This document shows positions 1 through 6,023 of a stretch of DNA of 11,572 nucleotides, one piece after another. The position numbers and the translations under genes are program-made. The notes beneath the pieces are model-generated. The model was not told where the DNA came from, did no database searches, and saw only the letters and a list, made by a program, of their open reading frames with translations. Source of the DNA: Caldisericota bacterium (lineage in GTDB: Bacteria > CG03 > B21-G15); NCBI GenBank assembly GCA_003650255.1, contig QMOP01000022.1:1-11572 (forward strand). The letters run 5' to 3'. The stretch's first letter is position 1; the number at the start of each line of letters is the position of its first letter.

Positions 1-957
1 AACTTTTTTAGAATCTTCTTTTATCCTTCAAGAATTTTAATTCTTGGAAAGGGAAAAATTGTGAGAGCAATTAAGGAAAGATTTAAAAGACATCATAGAA
101 TTTCTTTGATAATAGGGGAGAAGATTCCTTCTCAGAAAGTAAAAGAGATTATTGAAAAAAGAAAAATAGAGGAGGTTATTGTTGCTTTTTTTCCAATAGA
201 CCATAAATATGTTCTTGATTTGGCAGATATCTGTGAGGAACTTGGTATAAAATTTTCTGTTGTACCTGATATACTTGAACTCCGTCTTGGAGACCTTGCA
301 ATGGATACGCTTCTTGGAATACCTGTTCTTAATTTAAGACCAACAACCCTTTCAGGAATAAATCTCTTTTTGAAAAATTTATTTGATGTGTTTGCTTCAA
401 TACTTCTTATTTCATTACTTTCAATTCCATTTTTAATAGTAGCAGTTCTTATAAAACTTGACTCAAAAGGTCCTGTTTTTTACTGGCAATACAGAATGGG
501 GAAAAAAGGGAAAATTTTTAAATTTGTTAAGTTTCGTTCAATGGTTGAAAATGCTGATGAAATTTTAGAGGAGTTGAGAAATAAATCAGATAGAAAAGGT
601 CCTGTTTTTAAAATGAAAAATGATCCAAGGATTACAAGAGTTGGAAGATTTTTAAGAAGATTAAGTTTGGATGAATTTCCGCAACTCTGGAATGTTTTAA
701 AAGGGGAGATGTCTCTTGTTGGTCCAAGACCTCAGGTTTTATGGGAGGCAGAACATTATGATAAAGAAGCAAAAAGAAGATTAAGGGTAAAACCCGGAAT
801 AACAGGACTATGGCAGATTTCAGGAAGAGCAGAACTTCCATTTGATGAGATGATAAAACTTGATTTATTTTATGTCCAGAATTGGTCATGGGAACTTGAT
901 TTTATGATACTTTTAAAGACAATTCCAGCAGTTTTATTGCAGAAAGGAGCATATTGA
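1..957 (+). CDS. Polyprenyl-phosphate sugar phosphotransferase (exopolysaccharide/O-antigen initiating glycosyltransferase), 5'-truncated
   Basis: This membrane enzyme family moves a sugar phosphate from a nucleotide sugar to undecaprenyl phosphate on the cytoplasmic face, the first step of lipid-linked glycan synthesis. The frame is open to the first base of the window, and codons before the GTG at 61 already read like the Rossmann-type (CoA_binding_3) domain (ILILGKGKI), so the true start lies upstream and the GTG is internal. After that domain comes a hydrophobic hairpin at about nt 385-450. The catalytic region follows: KFRSM (529-543), the NDPRITRVGRFLRR segment, LDEFPQLWNVLKGEMSLVGP, and KPGITGLWQISGR. 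At least 318 residues are present, against roughly 450-470 for complete relatives, whose N-terminal part is usually membrane spanning. Neighbours are sugar-nucleotide genes, which fits. Family assignment is secure; the sugar transferred (hexose or N-acetylhexosamine phosphate) cannot be read from the sequence. Confidence 0.93.
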   Translation, partial: NFFRIFFYPSRILILGKGKIVRAIKERFKRHHRISLIIGEKIPSQKVKEIIEKRKIEEVIVAFFPIDHKYVLDLADICEELGIKFSVVPDILELRLGDLAMDTLLGIPVLNLRPTTLSGINLFLKNLFDVFASILLISLLSIPFLIVAVLIKLDSKGPVFYWQYRMGKKGKIFKFVKFRSMVENADEILEELRNKSDRKGPVFKMKNDPRITRVGRFLRRLSLDEFPQLWNVLKGEMSLVGPRPQVLWEAEHYDKEAKRRLRVKPGITGLWQISGRAELPFDEMIKLDLFYVQNWSWELDFMILLKTIPAVLLQKGAY

Positions 958-1004
958 TGAAGATGACGAATAGCAAATGGCAAATGGTGAATAGCGAATG
1001 GTGA
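957..1004 (+). CDS. Possible 15-codon mini-ORF reading through the heptad array
   Basis: An ATG at 957 overlaps the TGA stop of the phosphotransferase (TGATG) and lies seven bases after AGGAG (945-949), a textbook ribosome binding site. It encodes MKMTNSKWQMVNSEW and stops at 1002-1004, ten bases before the ATG of the epimerase, in another frame. The peptide is mostly translated heptad repeat and resembles nothing I know. The following epimerase gene has no recognisable Shine-Dalgarno of its own, so ribosomes finishing here could restart at 1015. It may be only a relic of an earlier epimerase start displaced by repeat insertion. Translation is inferred from signals alone. Confidence 0.3.
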   Translation: MKMTNSKWQMVNSEW

Positions 1005-1010
1005 ACATGG
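967..1010 (+). repeat. Tandem heptanucleotide repeat, consensus YRAATRG
   Basis: Five contiguous 7-base units occupy 967-1001: CGAATAG, CAAATGG, CAAATGG, TGAATAG, CGAATGG. A sixth at 1002-1010 is TGAATGG interrupted by an extra CA. Units differ by only one to three bases. The array fills most of the gap between the phosphotransferase and the epimerase, exactly where a ribosome binding site would be expected, and ends five bases before the epimerase start. Confidence 0.8.
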
Positions 1011-1014
1011 AAAA

Positions 1015-1932
1015 ATGAGGATTCTTGTAACTGGTGGAGCCGGTTTTATTGCCTCCCATATTGTTGACGCCTATATTGAAGATGGTCATGATGTCATAGT
1101 TATTGATAATCTATCAACAGGAAAAAGGGAGAATCTAAATAAAAAAGCAAAATTCTATGAAGCTGATATAAGAGATAAAAGGATAGAGGATATTTTTAAG
1201 AGTGAAAAAATAGATATTGTAAACCATCATGCTGCTCAGATTGATGTAAGAAAGTCAGTATCCAATCCAATTTTTGATGCAGATGTAAATATAATAGGAA
1301 CATTAAATCTCTTGGAAAATTCAAGAAAATATAGTGTTAAAAAATTTATATTTGCTTCAAGTGGTGGAGTGATGTATGGAGAGTGTGAAAGAAATCCAAA
1401 GGAGGATGATCCAGCACTACCTCTATCTCCTTATGGAATAAGTAAGAAAGTTGTTGAAGATTATTTGAGATTTTACAGATATGCCTACAATCTGGATTAT
1501 ACTGTATTCAGATATGGAAATGTCTATGGTCCAAGACAGGACCCACATGGTGAGGCAGGAGTTGTTGCAATATTTTCAAAAGCAATGTTAAATAATGAGG
1601 ATGTATTCATATTTGGAGATGGAGAACAGTTAAGGGATTATGTTTATGTAGAGGATATAGTTAGAGCGAACTTAATTGCACTTAGTAAAGGAGATGGAGA
1701 AGTATTTAATCTGGGAACAGGAGTTTCAATTTCAGTAAATGAACTTTTCAAATATTTAAAAGAAATTACAGGCTATAAAAAAGAAGCGATTTATAAACCA
1801 CCAAGATTAGGAGAATTGCAGAAGTCAAAACTCAATGTAAAAAAAGCAGAGGAAATGCTTAACTGGAAAGCAGAAACAACATTAAGAGAAGGATTAGAAA
1901 AAACTGTGGAGTATTTTAAGTGTAATGTGTAA
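1015..1932 (+). CDS. NAD-dependent sugar-nucleotide epimerase/dehydratase (UDP-glucose 4-epimerase-like, extended SDR)
   Basis: A cytoplasmic 305-residue extended short-chain dehydrogenase/reductase acting on a nucleotide sugar, probably a UDP- or dTDP-hexose. The N-terminal Rossmann dinucleotide motif is TGGAGFIASHI (residues 6-16); the third glycine of the usual TGxxGxxG is alanine here. D31-N32 follows beta-2, the usual place for contacts to the NAD ribose. The active site shows SSGGVMYG (115-122) and YGISK (Y140, K144), with RYGNVYGPRQ (166-175) and LRDYVYVEDIV (206-216) as substrate-side motifs. Length is normal for GalE-like enzymes. It sits between a phosphotransferase and a nucleotidyltransferase, so it probably makes a sugar for the same glycan. 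The start gives the canonical MRILVTGG beginning but has no Shine-Dalgarno; a heptad array and a mini-ORF lie directly before it. Exact specificity (4-epimerase, 4,6-dehydratase, UDP-xylose type) is unresolved. Confidence 0.9.
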   Translation: MRILVTGGAGFIASHIVDAYIEDGHDVIVIDNLSTGKRENLNKKAKFYEADIRDKRIEDIFKSEKIDIVNHHAAQIDVRKSVSNPIFDADVNIIGTLNLLENSRKYSVKKFIFASSGGVMYGECERNPKEDDPALPLSPYGISKKVVEDYLRFYRYAYNLDYTVFRYGNVYGPRQDPHGEAGVVAIFSKAMLNNEDVFIFGDGEQLRDYVYVEDIVRANLIALSKGDGEVFNLGTGVSISVNELFKYLKEITGYKKEAIYKPPRLGELQKSKLNVKKAEEMLNWKAETTLREGLEKTVEYFKCNV

Positions 1933-1955
1933 GGGAAAAAGGTAAAGGAGGAAAA

Positions 1956-2687
1956 ATGAAAGTTCTTTTTTTATGTGCTGGATACGCAACGCGTCTTTAT
2001 CCTTTAACTCTTGATAGACCAAAGCCACTTCTTCCTGTTGGTGGCAAACCTATACTTGATTATCTTTTGGAAAAGGTTGAAAAAATAAAAGAGTTTGATG
2101 AGGTTTATGTTGTTACAAATGATAAATTTGCTAAAAATTTTGAAGAATGGAGTAAAACTAAATCATGTAAATTTCCAATAAGGGTTTTTAATGATGGAAC
2201 AAAAACAAATGAGACAAGACTTGGTGCAGTTGGAGATATGCAATTTGTTATTGAAAAGACAAATTTAAATGATAACCTTCTTGTTATAGCAGGAGATAAT
2301 CTATTTGAATTTGACCTGAATGATTTTATTGAATATGCAAAATCAAAAGGAGTAACAATTGCTGCAAGATTTATTGAGAATCTTGAAGATATGAAAAGAT
2401 ATGGTGAAGTTGAAGTTGATAGTGAAAATAAAATTGTTTATATGAGAGAAAAACCTCAAACTCCCAGAAGTCATATTGCAGCAAGTTGCATTTATTATTT
2501 TCCAAAGGATACAATTCCTTTAATAAAAGAGTACCTTTCAGAAGGAAACAATCCTGATCAGCCAGGTAGATATATTGAGTGGCTTTATAAAAGAAGACCT
2601 GTTTATGTTTATGTTTTCAAAGAAAAATGGTATGATATTGGGAATATGGAGCAGTATAAGAAGGCAGATGAAGAGTACAGTAAATAA
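1956..2687 (+). CDS. Sugar-1-phosphate nucleotidyltransferase
   Basis: A 243-residue cytoplasmic enzyme of the NTP_transferase family, which joins a sugar 1-phosphate to an NTP and releases pyrophosphate to give NDP-sugar. The nucleotide-binding signature is AGYATRLYPLTLDRPKPLLPV (residues 8-28), with the catalytic arginine R13 and lysine K23. A metal-binding aspartate is in AGDNLF (D114). RYGEVEVD (148-155), EKP (165-167) and WYDIGN (225-230) are the usual sugar-pocket and C-terminal motifs. It has no left-handed beta-helix acyltransferase domain, so it is not a GlmU type. It most resembles glucose-1-phosphate thymidylyl/uridylyltransferases, but base and sugar cannot be fixed. AAAGGAGG (1944-1951) precedes the ATG by four bases, a good ribosome binding site. 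The product would logically feed the epimerase encoded just upstream. Confidence 0.88.
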   Translation: MKVLFLCAGYATRLYPLTLDRPKPLLPVGGKPILDYLLEKVEKIKEFDEVYVVTNDKFAKNFEEWSKTKSCKFPIRVFNDGTKTNETRLGAVGDMQFVIEKTNLNDNLLVIAGDNLFEFDLNDFIEYAKSKGVTIAARFIENLEDMKRYGEVEVDSENKIVYMREKPQTPRSHIAASCIYYFPKDTIPLIKEYLSEGNNPDQPGRYIEWLYKRRPVYVYVFKEKWYDIGNMEQYKKADEEYSK

Positions 2688-2713
2688 GGCTAAAGTGGCA
2701 AGGCTAAAGGCTA
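2686..2713 (+). repeat. Tandem heptanucleotide repeat, unit AAGGCTA
   Basis: Four contiguous 7-base units: AAGGCTA (2686-2692), AAGTGGC (2693-2699), AAGGCTA (2700-2706), AAGGCTA (2707-2713). Three are identical and one is diverged. The array begins inside the TAA stop codon of the nucleotidyltransferase gene and ends just before the strong AGGAGGTG ribosome binding site of metK. Its unit is unrelated to the array at 967-1010 although the period is the same. Confidence 0.75.
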
Positions 2714-2726
2714 AAAAGGAGGTGGG

Positions 2727-3944
2727 ATGAAGAGTTTTCTTTTTACAAGTGAGAGTGTTGGAGAGGGGCATCCTGATAAGGTATGTGACCAGATTTCAGA
2801 TGCAGTATTGGATGAGGTTTTGAAGTTTGATTTAAAAGAAGGTTTGAAACCTTATAGATTGAAACCAGAAGACAAACGAGGTTCTCGTGTTGCATGCGAG
2901 ACTTTTATTACTGTGGGACTTGTAATTGTTGGTGGAGAGATAACAACAGAAGCGTGGGTTGATGTTCATAAGGTTGTAAGAGACCTTTTAAAAGATATAG
3001 GATATACAGGACCTGAATATGGTTTTGATTATAAGACATGTGCGATTTTAAATGCAATTGGACCTCAATCACCTGATATTGCTATGGGAGTTGATACAGG
3101 AGGAGCAGGAGACCAAGGTTTAATGATTGGATATGCATGTAAAGAAACAGAGGAATTAATGCCACTTCCAATAATCTTAGCGCATAAACTTGTTTTAAAA
3201 CAGAAGGAAGTAAGAAAAAATAAAGAAATAAATTATCTTGGCCCTGATTGTAAGAGTCAGGTGACAGTTGAATATATAGATGGTAAACCAAGGAGAGTAA
3301 AAAAAGTTGTTCTTTCAACCCAGCATACAATTGAAGCAACTGAGGAGAAAAGCGGAAAAAAAGTTATGAGTAAAAAGGCAAAAGAGGAGATTGTTGAAAA
3401 AATTGTAAAAACAGCAATACCAGAAGAGTATTTAGAAGGATTTGATTTTTCAAAGGATGTTTTAATAAATCCAACAGGACTTTTTTTAGTTGGAGGACCT
3501 CAGTCAGATACAGGAATGACAGGAAGGAAAATAATAGTTGATACTTATGGTGGAATGGCTCTTCATGGAGGAGGAGCATTTTCAGGAAAAGATCCGACAA
3601 AGGTTGACCGTTCAGCAACATACGCTGCAAGATATGTTGCAAAAAATATTGTTGCAAGTGGTGTAGCGGAAAAATGCACTGTTCAGATTGCATATGCAAT
3701 TGGAGTAAGAGATCCTATTGCAATAATGATTGATACCCATGGGACAGGAAAGGTAAATGAAGAGAAACTTATTGAGGTTGTAAATGATGTATTTGACCTC
3801 ACTCCATCAGGAATAATTGAAATGCTTGATTTATGGAAGCCAATTTATAGAAATACTGCCTGTTTCGGACATTTTGGAAGAAATGAGTTTCCATGGGAGA
3901 AAACGGATAAGGTTCCCGAAATAAGAGGAAAACTTGGAATATAG
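2727..3944 (+). CDS. metK: S-adenosylmethionine synthetase
   Basis: Makes S-adenosylmethionine from methionine and ATP in the cytoplasm, normally as a tetramer. All three structural repeats and the family signatures are present: GEGHPDK (residues 12-18), GAGDQGLMIGYA (126-137), DTGMTGRKIIVDTYGG (261-276, with D261, R267, K268) and GGGAFSGKDPTKVDRS (281-296, with K288, K292, D294). At 405 residues it exceeds the roughly 384 of E. coli. The extra length lies partly in an insertion of about 15 residues (around 36-52, charged, GLKPYRLKPEDKRG) just before the conserved SRVACET segment. The ribosome binding site AAGGAGGT (2716-2723) is ideal and decides the ATG at 2727. No SAM riboswitch fits in the 39-base gap upstream, which instead holds a heptad array. 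Its place between sugar-nucleotide and lipid A genes is unusual; metK often stands near methionine-cycle genes. Family identity is beyond doubt. Confidence 0.98.
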   Translation: MKSFLFTSESVGEGHPDKVCDQISDAVLDEVLKFDLKEGLKPYRLKPEDKRGSRVACETFITVGLVIVGGEITTEAWVDVHKVVRDLLKDIGYTGPEYGFDYKTCAILNAIGPQSPDIAMGVDTGGAGDQGLMIGYACKETEELMPLPIILAHKLVLKQKEVRKNKEINYLGPDCKSQVTVEYIDGKPRRVKKVVLSTQHTIEATEEKSGKKVMSKKAKEEIVEKIVKTAIPEEYLEGFDFSKDVLINPTGLFLVGGPQSDTGMTGRKIIVDTYGGMALHGGGAFSGKDPTKVDRSATYAARYVAKNIVASGVAEKCTVQIAYAIGVRDPIAIMIDTHGTGKVNEEKLIEVVNDVFDLTPSGIIEMLDLWKPIYRNTACFGHFGRNEFPWEKTDKVPEIRGKLGI

Positions 3945-3953
3945 GAGGATGAT

Positions 3954-5201
3954 GTGAGGCAGAGGACAATTGAAAGAGAGGTTTCTATTGAGGGAGTAGG
4001 ACTTCATACAGGAGAAAAGTCAAGGGTTACTTTAAAACCAGCAAAATCAAACACAGGAATTGTTTTTAAAAAGGAGAAAGGAGATGAAGTTGTTCCTGCA
4101 ATTGTTGAAAATGTTAATGGAGTTTTAAGAGGGACAACAATTTCAAAAGATTCTCTTACCTTTCATACAATAGAGCATCTTCTTGCTGCATTATTTGCTT
4201 TAGGAATTGATAATTTAATTGTTGAAATGTCATCTTCAGAGCCACCAATATGTGATGGAAGTGCTAATGAATTTGTGAAGTTGATTGAAGAAGCAGGAAT
4301 AAAGGAATTGGATGAAGAAAAAAGATTTTTTTATATTAATAAACCTATTGAATATGTAAATGGAGATACAAGAATTGTATATGTTCCTGACAGTGATTTT
4401 GTTATTTCTTGTACAATTGATTATAAGCATCCATTTGTTGGAACACAGTATCTTTCATTAAAGATAACACCTGAAAATTTTAAAAAAGAGATTGCTCCTT
4501 CAAGAACATTCTGTTTTGATTATGAAATAGAGCATCTTCATGCAAAAGGTCTTGCAAAGGGTGGAAGTCTTGAAAATGCCATTGTAATAGGAGAAAATGG
4601 AATACATAATCCTCCTTTAAGATTTAAAGATGAATTTGTAAGACATAAAATCTTAGATCTTATTGGAGATCTTTCTTTACTTGGATTACCAATAAAAGGG
4701 CATATAATCGCATTTAAATGTGGTCACCTTCATAATATAAACTTTGTTAAAAAATTGAAAGAAAATATTCCTTTTAAAATTCTTGATGTAAATGAAATCC
4801 AGAAGGTTATTCCTCACAGACCACCATTTTTACTTGTGGATAGGGTTATTCTCCATGATGAAAAAAAAGCAACAGGTTTTAAAACAGTGAATATAAATGA
4901 GGAGTTTTTCAGAGGACATTTTCCTTCAAGACCAATTATGCCAGGAGTTCTGATTGTTGAGGCAATGGCTCAAACTGCCTGTGTTTTATTTATGTCAAGA
5001 CCTGATCTCTCTCATAAAACTCCATACTTTATGGGGATAGATGGGGTTAGATTCAGAAAACCTGTTTTTCCAGGGGATGTTTTGAGAATGGAGGTTGAAG
5101 TTGTAAGGCCAAGAATCAGGGGTGGAAAGGTTCTTGGTAAAGCATTTGTAGGAGATGAACTCTGCTGTGAAGCAGAGATAATGTTTTCTCTTGTTGATTG
5201 A
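3954..5201 (+). CDS. lpxC-fabZ: Bifunctional LpxC-FabZ: UDP-3-O-acyl-GlcNAc deacetylase fused to 3-hydroxyacyl-ACP dehydratase
   Basis: The N-terminal domain (about 1-268) is LpxC, the zinc deacetylase that commits UDP-3-O-acyl-GlcNAc to lipid A. IEHLLAAL gives zinc ligand H75 and catalytic E74; RHKILDLIGDL gives ligands H231 and D235; KCGH gives H258, matching E. coli H265. The C-terminal domain (about 277-415) is FabZ, which dehydrates 3-hydroxyacyl-ACP in fatty acid synthesis: IPHRPPFLLVDRV (286-298), then GHFPSRPIMPGVLIVEAMAQ (321-340) with catalytic H322 and E336, 14 apart as in stand-alone FabZ. Both active sites look complete. The start is GTG, five bases after AGGAGG (3943-3948); two overlapping ATGs just upstream are out of frame and stop at once. 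The fusion joins enzymes that draw on the same 3-hydroxyacyl-ACP pool. It is known in Bacteroidetes and other diderms. The gene overlaps lpxA by one base. Confidence 0.96.
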   Translation: MRQRTIEREVSIEGVGLHTGEKSRVTLKPAKSNTGIVFKKEKGDEVVPAIVENVNGVLRGTTISKDSLTFHTIEHLLAALFALGIDNLIVEMSSSEPPICDGSANEFVKLIEEAGIKELDEEKRFFYINKPIEYVNGDTRIVYVPDSDFVISCTIDYKHPFVGTQYLSLKITPENFKKEIAPSRTFCFDYEIEHLHAKGLAKGGSLENAIVIGENGIHNPPLRFKDEFVRHKILDLIGDLSLLGLPIKGHIIAFKCGHLHNINFVKKLKENIPFKILDVNEIQKVIPHRPPFLLVDRVILHDEKKATGFKTVNINEEFFRGHFPSRPIMPGVLIVEAMAQTACVLFMSRPDLSHKTPYFMGIDGVRFRKPVFPGDVLRMEVEVVRPRIRGGKVLGKAFVGDELCCEAEIMFSLVD

Positions 5202-6001
5202 TGTTAGAGGTTCATAAAACTGCAATTATCTCTAAAAAAGCAGAACTTGGAAAAAATGTTAAGATAGGAGCATATTCAGTAATTGGAGATGAGGTTGTTA
5301 TAGGAGATGATACAGAGATAGGAGATCATGTTTTAATTGAAAAATATACTGTAGTTGGAAGAAAATGTAAGATTTTCAAAGGTGCTGTCCTTGGTACAGA
5401 TCCCCAGGATTTAAAATATAAAGGAGAGAAAACATATCTTTTTATCGGAGATAATACTGTTATAAGAGAATTCTGCACTTTAAATAGAGGAACAGAAGCA
5501 ACAGGGAAGACAGTTGTTGGAAATGAGTGTTTATTAATGGCTTATGTTCATGTTGCGCATGATTGTAGGGTTGGAAATGGGGTTATACTTGCTAACTGTG
5601 CAACTCTTGCTGGACATGTTATTGTTGATGATTTTGCTATAATCGGTGGACTTACACCTGTTCATCAATTTGTAAGGATTGGAAAAATGAGTATTGTTGG
5701 AGGATTCTCAAGAGTTACTCAGGATGTTCCTCCATTTACAAAAGCAGCAGGAGTCCCTTTAAGAGTTTATGGATTAAATACTGTTGGTCTTGAAAGAAGG
5801 GGAATTAAAGGAGAAGTAAGAAAAGAAGTTGAGAAAGTTTACAGGATTTACTATAGAAGCAAAAAGCCAAGAAAAGAGATAATAGAGGAACTTCTTTCTT
5901 TGAAAGTTAATTCAGAATTGGCAGGAGAGATGATAAAGTTTTTAACAGAAAATTCAAAAAGGGGGATTACTCCAGATATAATTGTTGACAGAAGTGGTTA
6001 A
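5201..6001 (+). CDS. lpxA: UDP-N-acetylglucosamine O-acyltransferase
   Basis: First enzyme of lipid A synthesis, transferring a 3-hydroxyacyl chain from ACP to the 3-OH of UDP-GlcNAc; a cytoplasmic trimer. The product is 266 residues, the usual size. An N-terminal left-handed beta-helix of hexapeptide repeats (IGAYSVIGDEVVIGDDTEIG and following) is succeeded by an alpha-helical C-terminal domain from about residue 190. VHVAHDCRVGN contains the catalytic base H120 (E. coli H125); AGHVIVDDFAIIGG holds H139 and VHQF holds H155. The residue aligned with the E. coli acyl-length ruler G173 is also glycine (G168), which would allow a long (about C14) hydroxyacyl chain rather than C10; this is inference. 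I chose the ATG at 5201, which overlaps the upstream TGA (TGATG); a TTG at 5198 would add only one residue. With no Shine-Dalgarno, it is probably coupled to lpxC-fabZ translation. Confidence 0.96.
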   Translation: MLEVHKTAIISKKAELGKNVKIGAYSVIGDEVVIGDDTEIGDHVLIEKYTVVGRKCKIFKGAVLGTDPQDLKYKGEKTYLFIGDNTVIREFCTLNRGTEATGKTVVGNECLLMAYVHVAHDCRVGNGVILANCATLAGHVIVDDFAIIGGLTPVHQFVRIGKMSIVGGFSRVTQDVPPFTKAAGVPLRVYGLNTVGLERRGIKGEVRKEVEKVYRIYYRSKKPRKEIIEELLSLKVNSELAGEMIKFLTENSKRGITPDIIVDRSG

Positions 6002-6013
6002 TTTAGTTAAAAT
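5985..6013 (+). promoter_or_regulatory. Candidate sigma-70-type promoter for pilMNOP
   Basis: TTGACA (5985-5990, perfect -35) is followed by a 17-base spacer and TAAAAT (6008-6013, five of six to TATAAT). The -35 lies inside the last codons of lpxA. Initiation would fall near 6020, only about four bases before the pilM ATG at 6024, giving an almost leaderless transcript. This agrees with the absence of any Shine-Dalgarno before pilM. The spacing matches the stronger promoter at 8792. A palindrome, TTAAAATTTTAA (6007-6018), overlaps the -10. Confidence 0.6.
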
Positions 6014-6023
6014 TTTAAATTAA

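Noticed and set aside
61..63. GTG at 61 as the true start of the first gene
   Set aside because: The frame continues open to base 1, and the preceding codons encode recognisable Rossmann-domain sequence, so the gene is truncated by the window edge.
632..889. Minus-strand and other out-of-frame open stretches across the window, for example 632-889, 3364-3699 and 7796-8044
   Set aside because: They lie opposite or within well-identified plus-strand genes, have low-complexity compositions and show no recognisable domains.
1931..1951. A possible third heptad array (AAGGGAA, AAAGGTA, AAGGAGG) before the nucleotidyltransferase gene
   Set aside because: Units agree at only four or five of seven positions with AAGGCTA, and purine-rich Shine-Dalgarno sequence explains the resemblance.
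2688..2726. SAM riboswitch before metK
   Set aside because: The gap is only 39 bases and is filled by a heptad array and the ribosome binding site; there is no room for an aptamer.
3949..3957. ATGATG just before the lpxC GTG as an alternative start
   Set aside because: Both ATGs are in another frame and meet TGA at once; only the GTG at 3954 opens the LpxC frame.
5198..5200. TTG at 5198 as the lpxA start
   Set aside because: The ATG at 5201 directly after it gives the usual stop-start overlap and the standard protein length; the TTG adds only one residue.
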